Below, piece by piece: positions 1 to 27,151 of a stretch of 64,000 nucleotides of DNA. Both the position numbers and the translations under genes were made by a program. How positions within the stretch are numbered: position 1 is the first letter of the stretch; each line of letters begins with the position of its first letter. This DNA comes from Imbricaverruca yamaguchii (taxonomy: Eukaryota; Arthropoda; Thecostraca; Neoverrucidae): NCBI GenBank assembly GCA_034440575.1, contig JAOTOL010001602.1, positions 263,501-327,500 of the forward strand, given 5' to 3'. The notes beneath the pieces are model-generated. The model made no database searches. It saw only the letters and a list, made by a program, of their open reading frames with translations, and was not told the DNA's origin.

Positions 1-456
1 TTGACCGCATCTAACACTTATTCATCGATCAATCGTGCACGGCTCTTCGCCACCCTCGTCAGTTCACCGGGGTTGCTACAGCTACCCGGAGCATTTCCAA
101 ACGGAGATAGTTAGCGACACGCAACGAACATCGGCGAGTGGACGTCACAAAATCACAAGACCTTGCATCCCATAGTCAGACTTTGAATTGCGGAGTTGCT
201 TGTCAGGCGCGTTTAAGGATCACATATTTGGAAAAATCGAAGCGCTTCATGTTGAGCCATATGTGTGGTAAAAGTGGCAAAAGTAGCAGGTATGGCTTTA
301 AAATTGTAGTCATCATGTGAATCGGTACTTTGGAATGCTGGCCATGTGCGACGTGTTAGACATAAAGACATAACACATTAGTGCAACTATGAGCCACAAG
401 GGCCCTTCCTTGGTTGCACTCTGTACACTGAACCAGTTGCTCACCAAATCCGTCGA

Positions 457-840
457 TCAGCCCTCCCTGTAATACTGAAAAGCAAGCCCTCTATTCTTAT
501 AATGATTGTCTATGCTGTTTTTAAAGACGTTCAATGTGCTGCTACTTACAATGGTTTCTGGCAGCTGGTTCCAGTGTTCTACTACCCTGTTGGTGAAGAA
601 AGACTGTCTTAACCTTGTTCTGCTGTGGTTAACTTTAATTTTGAGTTGATGACCTCTAATGGCATCATTTCTGTTAAATTCAAACATTTCCCCAAGACAT
701 CCCCTCTCCAGACCAATGGATAAATTTAAAGTCCTCGATGAAATCTCCTCTCAGCCTTCTGTATCTAAGTGAAAACATATTCAACTCCTTCAATCTTTCC
801 TCATATGCCAGGTTGCTTATACCATTAACCATTTTTGTGT
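457..840 (-). mobile_element. 3' remnant of a LINE reverse-transcriptase ORF
   Basis: On the minus strand the segment reads as the extreme C-terminus of a non-LTR retrotransposon polyprotein. An upstream piece (about 840-690) contains LAYEERLKELN and RRLRGDFIEDFK, and a second frame (687-457) contains FFTNRVVEHWNQLPETIV and FKNSID, then stops. Such LxYEERL...RRxRGDxIExFK and FFxxRVVxxWNxLP blocks are typical of the post-RT tail of CR1/L2/jockey-like elements. The two pieces are in different frames, so it is a decayed, 5'-truncated fragment. The exact clade is not resolved. Confidence 0.75.
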
Positions 841-1626
841 TGCATTATAACCCATAGGTTATAATGCTAAGGCGCGTTTAAGGATCACATGATGTTAAAG
901 TGTTGATCTCAATTCTGAAATTTCTAATGCAGTGCCCGAATATACTGGTTTATTGTACCCAAGGGTAAAGTTAAACAAGGTTAGATTTGACGTCCAAATG
1001 AATGCCAGAGCGAATAAAAGCCAGAATGAGATCATCTGTGGTCAAGCTGGGACATCGGTAGTTAAGATGACCTAGGGCAGGTCAATGACCTATGCAAATA
1101 GGTTAGCTAGCTTGCCCATAATCCTACCACACCCATAGATGGTGATTTTGGCACAATAAGCAGGATACGTTGCCGACAGCTTGCTATTTTCACGATAAAA
1201 AACGCCCCAACGTGTTCCCATTTATGACAACACAGGTCAGTGACCTGACATGACACGTCTGTGGTCGGCAATGGAAGCTCCGCCGTCTGCACCACGCGGC
1301 AGTGGGCTGACGCGCATCGCTTGCTGCGGTCGTCAGCAGGATCCGTAAAGGGACCGCCACAGCCTACCGCCCAGTACATGCGAGAGGGTTAAAATAAAAA
1401 AAAACGGCTAAGATAAAAAGGGTCAGCCTCCGCAGCGCAGTGGGGGTGCTGTTTGACACCAGCATTGAGCGTTTTGGCGGTGGCGCCAAGGATGTTGAAG
1501 GAATCTCTTTAAAGTATGGCATGCTCTTCGACAATTGATAAGAGCACCTTCTTTTTTTTGTTGAAATAGGTGCCGGGCTTATTCATGTCTCCGAGATACG
1601 GATGGAAAAAGTCCGGTCATGAGTTC

Positions 1627-1754
1627 GTATATATATATTTATAGCTATATCCATATTTATATCTATATCTATATATATATATATACACATATATATATAC
1701 ACACAAACGTGTGTTTATATATATATATACATATATATGCACACACAAAGGTGT

Positions 1755-1801
<47 letters not shown>
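1627..1801. repeat. TA-rich microsatellite
   Basis: Imperfect (TA)n with interspersed CACACAAACGTGTGTTT islands. Reading frames through it give Tyr/Ile repeats, which are not a gene. Confidence 0.95.
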
Positions 1802-1802
<1 letters not shown>

Positions 1803-2736
1803 CAAACGTTTGTGTGTTTGTGTAAATAAGCGATAAAATAGCAAAATGTAGAATACAGCACAGAAGCCCTCAGGTGTTCATCTTGCCAAACGGGATTTCA
1901 TATGAGGTATTTTATGCCTCGCCCTGTCACTGTTTACCATTCCAAAAATGGAATATGCGTAATTGGGAATTATGCCGTTTAATTGTGTACCAAGTTTCAA
2001 GTTCATATCAATTCAGATCAGTGATATACTGCTTGAAACGTCTCGAGAGCACATGCGTCAGTGGCGCGCTTGAGGCTAAAATGCGGGTCATTGAAAAATA
2101 AAAATGGCTCGTGCAGGGTAATGTTGGACGCTATTTTTGTTCCTTATGTGACCAAGAAGTCAAAACTTGAATGAGTTTGAATTAATTTGCAGAGAACTGT
2201 CAAACATTGTCCAGCAGTCTTGAATTAGAAATCCTAAATATAACACCAAAAAAAGTAATTGAAAGCACTGGGCTGCGCTTTTGTGACGGCTATTAGATTT
2301 TCTTGAGGACATCTCGAGACTTCTCTTTCTTTCTCGAGGGCAATTGGTGTCAAATGTCGTCACCTTCAACACCTCTCGATTCGAAAAAGTATGCCCCCAG
2401 ACGAGCATAGTTTTCCGTTCCTGCACTGGGAGGTGTAGGAAACTATGCCGTACTGCCAGGAATGGCACTGCCACGTTTTCGAAACCGCCTAGTTGACACA
2501 GCGTGCAGGGTCAGAGCACGTCTGTGCCATTTCCTCCAATTCTCTTTAGGCACTAACGTAACCGTGAAGCACTAGTTGACAGCATGGCTGCTCTAGGAGC
2601 TACATGATCAACATGGTCGATGCGCCCTAAATCCCCCCAGCTGCTTTAGGTCTTCACCTGACAATCTCGCTAACCTGAAAAAAACCGCAGGAGCTGTGCC
2701 GCTGAGCGTCAGCAGCAGGGGGAGGCAGGGGGTTAC

Positions 2737-2997
2737 CTGGAAGTGGATGTCGCCGTCGTCGGTGACCCAGCCGATGACGAGGTCGGCGCCGGCCATGGTG
2801 CCGCTGGGGCTGACGCCCATGCCCAGCCAGCCGTCAGTGCGCGCGCTGATCTCGAACATGATCACCTCCTTGTCGACGTCGGCGGTCCACGAGAGGGTGA
2901 CGGCCGGGTGCAGCCGGCGCGTCTCCTGCCAGCCGGCGGCCACCGCCAGCTGCGCCGCCAGCTGCACCAGCAGCTGCGCCAGCTGCAGCGGCTGCAT
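2737..2997 (-). CDS. first coding exon of a DOMON-domain (MOXD/DBH-like) monooxygenase
   Basis: The exon starts at ATG 2997 and ends at a GTAACC donor (2736-2731), giving 87 codons in phase 0. Residues 1-22 form a leucine/alanine-rich signal peptide (MQPLQLAQLLVQLAAQLAVA). The rest is the N-terminal half of a DOMON domain: HPAVTLSWTADVDKE, then FEISARTDGWLGMGVSPSG, then the hallmark GADLVIGWVTDDGDIHF. This order (fel...GwvgfGfSp.G.m.GaDlviGWv) is typical of dopamine-beta-hydroxylase and MOXD1-type proteins, where DOMON precedes the copper monooxygenase domains. The catalytic domains would be encoded by later exons on the minus strand, to the left. I could not identify any with confidence between 1 and 2700, so the model is partial. 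GC-rich repeats lie immediately upstream (3077-3570). Confidence 0.72.
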
Positions 2998-3076
2998 GTC
3001 GGCCGGCGGTCAGAGGCGGCGCGCGCGCGACCGCATCTCGCCGCCGCCGACGGCCGTCTGGCGGGCGGCCGCCTCC

Positions 3077-3240
3077 GCGGTCGGTGGTGGTGCTGGTCTG
3101 CCGGTGGTGGTGCTGGTCTGCCGAGCGGCCATCTCCGCGGTCGGTGGTGGTGCTGGTCTGTCGGTGGTGGTGCAGTGGTCTGCCGAGTGGCGCCTCCGCG
3201 GTCGGTGGTGGTGCTGGTCTGCCGGAGAGGCGCAGATCTG
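3077..3240. repeat. GC-rich tandem repeat upstream of the DOMON exon
   Basis: About three imperfect copies of a unit of roughly 55 bp containing CCGCGGTCGGTGGTGGTGC and GGTCTGCCG. It lies about 80 bp upstream of the minus-strand ATG at 2997, so it could fall in the 5' UTR or promoter. Open frames across it are repeat artefacts. Confidence 0.85.
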
Positions 3241-3289
3241 CTAGTCTGAGGGGCAAGTCTGACAAGAGGGGCAAGTCTGACGGTGAATG

Positions 3290-3575
3290 CACAGGTCTGC
3301 CTGCAGCGGTGGAGTTGCAGGTCTGATGGGCCGGCGACTCCGTAGATGGAGAAGCGCAGGTCTGTCGGTTGATGTGCAGGTCTACCGGTGTGGGTACAGG
3401 TCTCCCGGTGCGGGTGCTGGGCTGCCGATGGGGGTGCAGTCCTGACGGTGGGGGTGCAGGTCTGTCGGTGGAGGTGCTGGGCTGCCGGTGTTGGTGCAGG
3501 GCTGCCGATGTGGGTGCAGGGCTGCCGGTGTGGGTGCAGGGCTGCCGATGTGGGTGCAGGTCTGATGAGTCAGAG
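3290..3575. repeat. ~18-bp GC-rich minisatellite
   Basis: Tandem, imperfect copies of GGTGTGGGTGCAGGTCTGCC-like units, open in several frames. No protein family is recognisable. Confidence 0.85.
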
Positions 3576-3605
3576 CAGGCCTTCCGGCTGATTGGCCGGT
3601 CCGAC

Positions 3606-3670
3606 GCTGATGACTGCTCAGCTGATGACTGCTCAGCTGATGACTGCTCAGCTGATGACTGCTCAGCTGA
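3606..3670. repeat. 15-bp tandem repeat, four copies
   Basis: Four near-perfect copies of TGATGACTGCTCAGC in a row. Confidence 0.95.
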
Positions 3671-3960
3671 CGCGGAATCACGGCGTGTCAAATCGGAAAT
3701 CGCTGCCAATGTCATAAGCCTACCAATTAATGAGGAGGATCCAATGGGAAGCCAACGCTCTAGCTGGGAGCTTAGCGCGTCTCCAATGGGCCGGTACTGT
3801 CGCACGTGCTCACCTGCCGCATCGTCACCCTTAACTGGCCAGCTGACAGCTAAACTTTCATATAGATAGATACTATTGACGTCACAAATAACTTGGGAGT
3901 CAGACTAAACGTCCTGGCGCCCGAATCTCCTGCATAGGAATAGGTGCAATGGGAAACAGT

Positions 3961-4225
3961 ATACCTATCCAGCATATTCAGATGCCTGGACGCTCAGCCT
4001 GACTGCCAAGCTATTTGTGATGTCAATGGTGGCTGAGTTTGAGGAGAAACAGCATGTCTATCCAGCATATTCAGATGCCTGGACGCTCAGCCTGACTGCC
4101 AAACTATTTGTGACGTCAATGGTGTTATCGTTATCAAACCCGGCGGCTTGATAAGAAACTGCACCCCTATGCAGGATGTTCAGATACTAGCACACCCAGC
4201 CTGCCAAGCTATTTGTGACGCCAAA
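3961..4225. repeat. ~92-bp tandem repeat
   Basis: Two near-identical units start at about 3963 and 4054 (TATCCAGCATATTCAGATGC ... CTATTTGTGAYGTCAATGG). A third, diverged unit follows at about 4170. Confidence 0.85.
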
Positions 4226-4229
4226 TATG

Positions 4230-4570
4230 CATACAAACTCGTGGGGGCTCGGGACACGGCTCGCGAGACGGGGAGACTAACGCCGCTGAGGTCACGGTCC
4301 ACTGCGCCCGCCGTCGGCCAGCTGTGGTCGCTCCAGCACCATTACAGAGCCGCTACGGCACCATTACAGAGCCGCTACGGCACCATCACGGCGCCCCACA
4401 GCCGGCCGACGGCGACAGATGCGGGTCCCGACCGTCCCTCGCCCGGCGCCGTTGAGGTTGCCGCAGCACAACGACAACTTTGTCGTTCCACGGCCGCGGA
4501 GAAGTGGCAAGCGTCGACGCGCCGCCGTTTGCCGCAGCTGGTGGTGTCTCTTTTGCCGACCTGATGGCTG
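4230..4570. other. GC-rich island of unknown role
   Basis: A CpG-rich patch with AT-richer DNA on both sides. It includes a short tandem repeat CATTACAGAGCCGCTACGGC (4339-4385). Exons in this window are GC-rich, so this could be an unrecognised exon or a promoter island. No protein motif stands out in any frame. Confidence 0.4.
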
Positions 4571-4676
4571 CTGTCATTTGAAAAGGGTCCGTCAGGTCAC
4601 TGACCTATGGCGTCATAATAGGGATCATGTTATACTGTCTTGCCACGTCGATAATTATCGGAATTCAATTGCTGTC

Positions 4677-4793
<117 letters not shown>

Positions 4794-4844
4794 GATAAGT
4801 AGCTGATGACATATGCGATTTATCGAATGTATATCACGTATTGT

Positions 4845-4930
4845 CAGAGTCAGAGTCAGATTTATTGAGGTCTCCACAATAATAAGGCTTTTCAGTCGTC
4901 ACGTCAATACATTGGTGTAAAACTATATAC
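4845..4930 (-). mobile_element. 3' tail of a LINE or SINE (TGACTC microsatellite end)
   Basis: On the minus strand a short unit ends ...CAATAAATCTGACTCTGACTCTGAC, an AATAAA-like end followed by a TCTGAC repeat. This is the usual look of an LINE/SINE 3' terminus. Family unresolved. Confidence 0.4.
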
Positions 4931-5079
4931 GTAATCCTATTTCTCCTGTCAATAAACAAGAGTCAATTAGAAATCATCTAGACATAAATCACGCTTGATC
5001 ACCTCGTGATCGAACGCGCCTCCAAACGGCCGTTCCACACGGCTACGCCCCTGAATGGCACATGCTGGGTGTGGTGAAG

Positions 5080-6540
5080 TGATGGATAACTCATTTAACC
5101 TGTTTGCCTAGGTCATTGTGACCTTCTGAGTGTCATTGAAAATCACCGATCGAACCTGACATCAGCTGACCTTTTTAAGCTGATGAGATGCTCACGGCTT
5201 AATCTGGACGCCGCGATTGGTCTTGACGTCCATTTTATCTCTAGGTAAAAGTACTCTAGGCAAGTAATGTTGTCCTACTTAAACACTATTTGTAGAAACA
5301 TTGCTTGCCTATTTCTAGGCATGTAGTGTTCGCTGCCACCATTTCGAAAGCTTCCAAGACGATATCAATGCTTCGACTGCATTCGACACTTCACCTATCA
5401 GTCAAAGTGTAATGCGTTACACATCGTTATAGTCTAAGGATAATGAGAACACTATACTGACCGTTGATAGTCATTATCCCGCGCACGTCCGGGGGGGGGG
5501 GGCAGATATCTACCCCCTCCGGTTTTTCCTCATTTGCCACCAACCTAATAGGGTTAGCAAGGGCAAACCTAGCATAGCTGTTCATTGGTATTTCCCGCAT
5601 ATCCTCATACATTTTAAATCCTGGGTCATCTCAGGTCAGGTCACCAGGTCAAACGAAATGACCCAACGACACTCGGAGTTCTAGGTGGCATAACTTCCAC
5701 AATAATTGGGTTATTGATTTCAAACTTATAACATGTCATGATCTTATCAGGGACCATAATATGTATATCGGTTTTTTTTCGTAGCAATGACCTTAGGTCA
5801 GGTCGCTGCCCTGGCCTCCCCATTATAGGGCTATGGTAAAATATACAAATGTTTCATAGTTACATATTTGCGCTCCGAATGATCTCATAACGGTTGTAGC
5901 ATGTAGATGGAAGCTATGCTCAATGCTACCGCTGACATTTTTGCTCATTGACCTCACCAAGGTCTCTGAGGTCACCTGAGATCACTACACATTTATGCGC
6001 ATTACATCGCACTGCATTGAGCTAGAAGGCCAAATTACCGTCATTGTGCTTGTATCGTCAAGACGTGTCGATTGATACCTTACATGACCTCCCTAGGCCT
6101 TGACCTAAGGTCATGACTTCATGACCTTGACCTGAGTTTCGGTTGACCTGATCTTAAATTACACCGCCTATTGTCGATAGCGCATTTCAAGGACTGTCGA
6201 ATAGCGTTCGCCATTTGTTTCTATCTGTTACAGGTCCTGAGATATGTGTCAATTTCTGAGTCCCACCTGATCCAGTCGAATTTGACCTATGATGGCCCAG
6301 TGACCTGAATGTTGACCTGAGCGAAAACATTACCGACACACTTTCGATAGAGGCCGTCCGCTATCCAACGACGTTTTCGTTTGTCTGCTGGCATAGTTAC
6401 GAGATCTTGGGGCGTCTCTCCCCCGAACTGCGAAGTTGGCGGACCGCGGTGTTATATATTTAATTACACAACTGATGATGAAACGTAAAAGTTGGCGATT
6501 TTCGCGAACTGAAATTAGCCGTCAGCTGACCTGAGATATC
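5080..6540. promoter_or_regulatory. intergenic tract dense in AGGTCA/TGACCT hexamers
   Basis: No gene is recognised. By hand count about 20 AGGTCA or TGACCT hexamers lie in this 1.4 kb, against about 0.7 expected for equal base composition. Clusters are at 5110-5125, 5630-5655, 5787-5805, 5950-5985, 6085-6150 and 6283-6325. AGGTCA is the nuclear-receptor half-site. The label records the motif density only; function is unknown, and the hexamer may be part of a decayed repeat. Confidence 0.45.
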
Positions 6541-9500
6541 AATCAATAACACCAAGTGTTGAAACAGGAGCATGACAGCAAGCAACAGCACACACTCGGA
6601 ACCACTCGCGATATTTGCGCCGCATGGCTGGTTTTGTTTCATGTCACCAGCACCCTCCGTTTGGAAACGCCATGGTGAGTGGTGGGGCCGCAACACGTGG
6701 TGAGCAGGTCGAGATGGCAACGTGTCGTGCACGGGAGTGGTCTAGCGCATGCTACCGCCGTGTGACCTTTCACGACCTGACATTTAACATGTCAGGTCGT
6801 GTGCCCTGTCGTGTGTGGCAGACACTTGTGGGTGTTGGGGTGTCCGCGGTCTTAACGCTTGCACGTGGGTTTCATTTGTGAAATGCTTGAAGCGTACATG
6901 CATATTGAGAGGATGTACCAGGATAGCACAGGGATTGTGGTCATATGAAAACGACTTGGTGAGAACATCGTGCTCACTAAAATAATTGAGGCTGAATCGG
7001 GAAATTCGAAGCTGATGCTTGCGTTGTTCCAGACACAATCCGTTGAGTTGGTGGAAGGTGTGTGGGGAGGGGCGGGAGCGGTTATTCTCCGGCTCAACTT
7101 ACAGTTGGCGCAACTAAGTGTCGAAGGGGCGCAATTCAACATTGGCAACACGACGCCGGCAATCGCAGCTTTCTCTCGCCATTGCGCTCGTGAACGCAGC
7201 CTAGACACTATCAGATCAATTTTACCACTTAAACCAGTAGGTGTGATATGTGAGTCTGCCATCAATTCATCCCAGTAATTGGGTGCATGGCAAGCACAAA
7301 TGCATGGCTTTAGTGTGCCAAGCCTCAGCAAGGCAATCCATCCAGTGCTGACATCTAGTAGACAATACGAAAACTAGTGGTTGCCATGGCAACGCGGCTA
7401 CCTGGTGGCATTGGCGCTGAAAATGTGGACAATATCGATAGGTTCACAAACGTTCTTGCTGTCTTGTCGGTGAATGTTTTCGGTGCATATGGCAGCTTTC
7501 TGTTGCTCAGTGGATTGCTAATTATGTCATCCAACCAAATGTGCTGTTTCGATCGATAAGTCTACCAGGCTCGCGGATTGGATCAATATATACGGTAAGC
7601 ATGCCACAATCGGTTGAATGGTCTTTAATTGGGCGTTTCTTATGCGTATTCCCAGCGTAGCCTGCCACGTGACACTGAAATCGCATAAACTGTGTTATCC
7701 GGAATTGCCCAACTCGCGATAAATAGTACCAGTGCCTTCAAGCAGCCTAACGTCTGATAAGTGAATTCATGTACCTACCTACCACGTAAGCATACCTATG
7801 AGGCGGCGTAAGGGCCAAATTTTGTGCAAATGCACCACAGATCGCGTTATATGAGCTTTGTCGAGTGCGATTGTCAGCTATGGAGCTGACAATCGACAAC
7901 ATAATTATGATGGGGAGATTTAGCTCTGTAGTCACTGGGATATTTGCACTCACACGAGTCACAGGGAGGAAGGGGTGTTCCCCTTGCATCTACGTAATCA
8001 ATGCACGGATGACTCCACTTCAAATGACATTCGATAACTTTAATCGAGATAAATTATTTTTTCATTGTGTTCATCTGGCGGTCACTGGTGAGATCAAAGG
8101 TCATGTGAAGTGAAGTGTCCGACTGTTTTAGGAAGCTCATAGCTAATTTAACGCAAATTAGAGCATACGGAAATATACAATATCGGATGTAGTTGAGTAC
8201 ATGCAGCATGTACCTGCAGTTGTCCATGTAAGCTCTTTCTGGCCTGTGGTCGATTAAGGTCACTAGAGGGGAGAAGGTCGAATTGCTGTTTTGATTCATC
8301 ATGTAACATAATTCATTTTATAGAACACATTTTGCATGGATCTTGAACAACTGGCATATATACTAGTATATACTACGGAATTTTGCATGCCATAATCTGG
8401 CATGGCGCGAATGAGATCACAGGTCCTGTGAAGTGGAAACATTTAAATGATTCCAAAAGTGCATGTTTATCGTAAACAAGGGCATTGGAGTAATATAAAA
8501 CGTAGGTGTTAGTCGATACATGCAATACATGCCAATACCAATACAATCCGAACATGTTGTCCTCGGTTTAAGTGAGGTCTTCTGGAAAGAAAATGCCAAA
8601 TTGTCGTTTCGGCCCAGTGTGTAGTGGTTTACAAGTTTATAGGCTATATTGTACAATGAGCTCGAGAGACATACCTACGCTTTCTTGTGTTCCACACAAT
8701 ACTCCCTCCCTCGTAGTATGTCGAATCTATTATGCCATACTTGAGGTCACGCGGTAGACACCTGCCTGTGTTGCATTGTGTTGGAAGACAAGCAACGGTG
8801 TCATACGGGAAAAGCGGCATTTGATAATGAGTATGTAGTGACCTGGCATTGCACCAAAAAAAAAACCCAACAAATATAGGTATGCTTGACCCATGATGAT
8901 CCAATTGGTAATCATGTTTTTTTGGTGACCGATATATCGGTTTTTATCAAGACTAGAACATCCGTTCCAGCCATAAACTGTCATTGGGTTAAAATAAATT
9001 GAAACTTTCAGAATGACCCAGAATGACCTAGTTGAGGTCACATAGTAACTAAAGGATCTATAGTACACCAACTGTACCTGTATTGATCTGCCAGGATGCA
9101 TTGTCTGATTGTACCTCATAGCAACAAACAACTATTTGAGACGTTAAAACAATGCCTGCGAACGACTCTATGACGCCACTGGAACATCGCCTATGATTCC
9201 CTTTAGGTCAATTGTTTCATGCAACGTATCCTATGCGTTAATTTGAAGCTACTGAAAGTTTCAAGATACTGTCTCAATTTGTTTAGCTGGTATGGCAGAT
9301 ATACCGAGGTGAGGGGAAGCCCTGCCTCCCCCCATTGACTCCGGGATTAATGAGTCGCAGGTTAAATCTCGACGACATGGGGGGGAATAAAGCATTTACG
9401 AAAATCGTAGGCCAAAAAGTGCTGCACCTCTGAGTGCAAAGTACTGCAACTGCACTCCTGATAGGCATGATCTACGCCACCGGCTGTCCACGATATATAG

Positions 9501-11400
9501 TCGTTCAACATTAACCTGGAGCCATGGGATTTCCCTTAGACGTTGAACAGTGGGGAAGGATAGTTTTTAGGTTTATTTTTGGCATGCGTCGTCACAAGCA
9601 TAATCGCCTGGTGGTGACTGTTGTTGTCGGCTCGCCGCTTGGATGCGTTGCCGACCTACTCGTTCGAGGGGAGATAACCCCACATCTCTGTACATATTGA
9701 GTCTGTGGATTGGACTAATGGATTGGAGTATGGAAAATTGTGACCAAAAATGGCGGTTTCTAAGTAGGCTGTTTGCATGCCACAATGATATGTGCAGCAC
9801 GGAGTAGGTAGGAGTGTGGAGGTGAGGGATGCAGGCATTGCACTCCATCTCTCGTACTACAGCTCATACATCAAACACCGTACGCGCGATTGGTTGCACA
9901 TCTGGAATTAAAGACATGACACACGTTCATGTTTTATTACGTATCCTCACGTGATCCAGGACGTGTTGCTGTTGCAGGTGCAACGACAAGGTATCTTTGC
10001 TATTATATTCCAACACGATCCCCACCTTGAAGTCGGAGCGTAACCCCGATTAGATTATCTACACTAATTTGTAACTTGATTTAATGTTTGATCTGATTGA
10101 ATATAGTTTGATGAAGTTTGCAAGTTCGGATTTGATTTAGAATTCAGCTCGGAGCTATATTGCAGTTTCGCTTGTCGTAGCAAGTCAATTCTTGTTTAGT
10201 ATTTTAATCATGTAGAAATGCCGTTGATTCCAGGTGGGACGTCATAGTGAATGTTTAGCGAAAGCTGCCTCGTCCTTTCTTTAGCCAAGATAAGTACTCT
10301 TGGAGCAGCCATGCTTCTTAATTGCCCTTGATCCCTTCGAATAATTTTCACGAGTTTTGAAAAGACTTACCCGCTGAGTATTGCAGTTTTAGGATAGCAT
10401 GTATAGCTCAGGATGCACTTTTACATGGCTAAATGGATGACACAATGTTTTCCTTCTCACTTCGACTTCATTTCATAAGTGTTTTCGGCCAGATTTTTAT
10501 CTTGCATTGATGTTCTGGTTTCGAATGGTTTAAATTGTATGTCGACTGCCCTTCGCGGACCCCAATTGGAATCGATTGCGACGTTTTAGCCCACGTTATG
10601 CGCTACATCGAGTGCCATTCATACACCCCGTGTCCTTATGACCTCAGTTCAGTCAGCCGGGCCGTGCCATACATTCACGTGGTGTTATGCGGCGCAGCAT
10701 GGAAGCCGCATTGCGGTACAGTCTATGCCTCACTGTGCCGTCCTGTCTAAATTCATGGCCTGCCGTTCCGCGTGAATCTTCAGCGCAGTCTCTTAGCCGG
10801 ATAAACCTCAGGATTTGGTCTCCCAAGGATATCAGAATCGTAAGAGATAAGAACGTGTGCCCATGCGAAGGTGTAGCGTGCTCTGCATGTTGGGATTTCC
10901 TGGGCAGTGTGAATTCAAATGAGATGAGGAGACAACGGGGAATAATCTCACAAGTTTCAAAATCACCAAGCTATAATCAGTGTTGTAAGTAGTAAATCGG
11001 CGAATTGCATTCAAATTGGATGTGTGATATATCGGTGAAATGCATCTACACGGATGCAAATCATACGGATCGAAATCGTGGCTATGGATGCATGCTGTTC
11101 TTGGAGTCGGTGAACGGGACGAATGAAGGTGTTCCGAGCTTATCCTCACGCAGACGCGCAACAAATTGGGAGGGACCCCTAGGAACCAAGAATATACCAG
11201 ATAGAACAAGAACTTTGGAGATTTTCCCATGCAAAACAAAATATTTAGGCACTCGGCGCGCGCCGAAATTGCCCACTGTGTCATTCATTTTTGTTTAATA
11301 TGTCCCCTTAATAACACTGGCAGCGCCATCATCCACACGGCATATTTGGCACAAGGGTATGCTGGGTATTCTGAATCCGAAATGTTTCGCGAATCTCCCC
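6541..11400. other. intergenic DNA, no gene recognised
   Basis: Moderately AT-rich sequence with only short open frames and no protein motif, RNA gene or transposon ORF that I can support. One 12-bp-arm inverted repeat is noted at 7868-7895. Confidence 0.5.
7868..7895. repeat. 12-bp inverted repeat with 4-nt loop
   Basis: Arms CGATTGTCAGCT (7868-7879) and its exact complement (7884-7895) around ATGG. Outer TTGTCG/CGACAA bases extend the pairing with a bulge. Confidence 0.8.
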
Positions 11401-11724
11401 GGGTAAGTGGATGCGATTACCGACGTCGCTGAAGAAATACGAGACATTCGAGAGAACGACTACTCAAAGATGATATCCCCGCACTAACACTGGTAAGGTA
11501 TGCCACTTTCGACCCCCATTCCACCGAAAAGGTGAGACCTTATATTTCGTTCTTGCTAGTTGTTTTCTCGCCAGAAAAGTGACCGTATAACAAACTATCT
11601 TGTTCTACACACTTCCATTTGACCTGATTGGCTGCAGATTGATAAGCCCCTGAACAGTGAGCACGCTTAGCACATGCCTTTCTAAGCCTGGTCCGTACCT
11701 ATTTGTGGAGATTGATTTATTGAT

Positions 11725-11774
11725 TATTTGGGCTTAAGGGCGCATCAACTGCTACTGGTTATGTAGCGCCCAGC
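11725..11774 (+). repeat. dispersed ~50-bp element, copy 1
   Basis: TTATTTGGGCTTAAGGGCGC followed by ATCAACTGCT and ending in AGCGCCCAG. The same block recurs at 17463-17515 and 61925-61980, so it is a short dispersed repeat, probably part of a SINE. Its ends (GGGCGC / GCGCCC) are complementary. Confidence 0.6.
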
Positions 11775-11799
11775 CTATTTGTGGAGTCGCAGCAAACAT

Positions 11800-13272
11800 G
11801 TCGCATACACATGTCACACACATGCGACGTGTCACACATGTCATACACGCGACGTGTCACACATGTCGCACATGTCACACACGCACATGTCACATACACG
11901 CGACATGTCACGCACACGCACATGTAACACACACGCACATGTCACACACATGCACATGTCACACACGCACAGGTCACACACACACGCACATGTCACACAC
12001 ACGCACATGTCACACACAGCACATGTCACACACAGCACATCACATTACACACAAGGCACATGTCACACACACGCACATGTCAACCACACACACGCGACAT
12101 GTCACACACGCACATGTCACACACGCGCACATGTCACACACGCACATGTCACACACGCACATGTCACACACACGCACATGTCACACACACGCACATGTCA
12201 CACACGCACATGTCATACACACGCACATGTCACACACGCACATGTCACACACACGCACATGTCACACACACGCACATGTCACACACACACACATGTCACA
12301 CACAGGCACATGTCACACACAGGCGATATGTCATACACACGCACATGTCACACACGCACATTTCACACACACGCACTTGTCACACACGCACATGTCACAC
12401 ACACACGCACATGTCACACACAGGCACATGTCACACACACGCACATGTCACACACACGCACATGTCACACACACACAGGCACATGTCACACACACGCACA
12501 TGTCACAACATGTCACACACAGGCACATGTCACACACACGCACATGTCACACACACGCACATGTCACACACGCACATGTCACACACAGGCACATGTCACA
12601 CACACGCACACACACGCACATGTCACACACACGCACATGTCACACACAGGCGACATGTCACACACACGCACATGTCACACACGCACATGTCACACACGCA
12701 CATGTCACACCACGCACATGTCACACACGGCACATGTCACACACATGTACAACACATGTACACACGCACATGTCACACACGCACATTTCACACACACGCA
12801 CTTGTCACACACGCACATGTCACACACACACGCACATGTCAAACACACGCACATGTCACACACACGCACATGTCACACACACGCACATGTCACACACAGG
12901 CACATGTCACACACACGCACATGTCACACACAGCACATGTACACACAGGCACATGTCACACACAGGCACATGTCACACACAGCACATGTCACACACACGC
13001 ACATGTCACACACACGCACATGTCACACACACGCACATGTCACACACAGCACATGTCACACGACATGTCACACACACGCACATGTACACAAGCATGTCAC
13101 ACACACGCACATGTCACACACACGCACATGTCACACACACGCACATGTCACACACACGCACATGTCACACACACGCACATGTCACACACACGCACATGTC
13201 ACACACACGCACATGTCACACACACGCACATGTCACACGCACGCACATATCACACATGCACGACATGTCACG
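11800..13272. repeat. 1.47-kb CACATGTCACACACACG minisatellite
   Basis: Around 85 imperfect copies of a 15-19 bp unit (CACATGTCACACACACG, with variants such as CACACAGG and CACACGC). All three plus frames stay open for more than 400 codons and encode His/Thr/Ser repeats, because the unit has no stop in any frame. It ends about 25 bp before the NME8-like start codon and would lie in the promoter or 5' UTR of that gene. One of the three frames runs on in phase into the first NME8 exon. Confidence 0.95.
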
Positions 13273-13297
13273 TGACGGCGACTCTGCGCGCCGACAG

Positions 13298-27151
<13,854 letters not shown>

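Noticed and set aside
1107..1379. GC-rich minus-strand patch (90 codons) as a second MOXD exon
   Set aside because: It has a possible donor (TCAG|GTCACT), but no acceptor gave a DOMON continuation in phase 0.
2834..3805. 323-codon minus-strand ORF overlapping the DOMON exon
   Set aside because: It is in another frame and made mostly of the tandem repeats at 3.1-3.7 kb.
11800..13270. A CRISPR array
   Set aside because: The repeats are direct tandem copies with no unique spacers, in a eukaryotic context.
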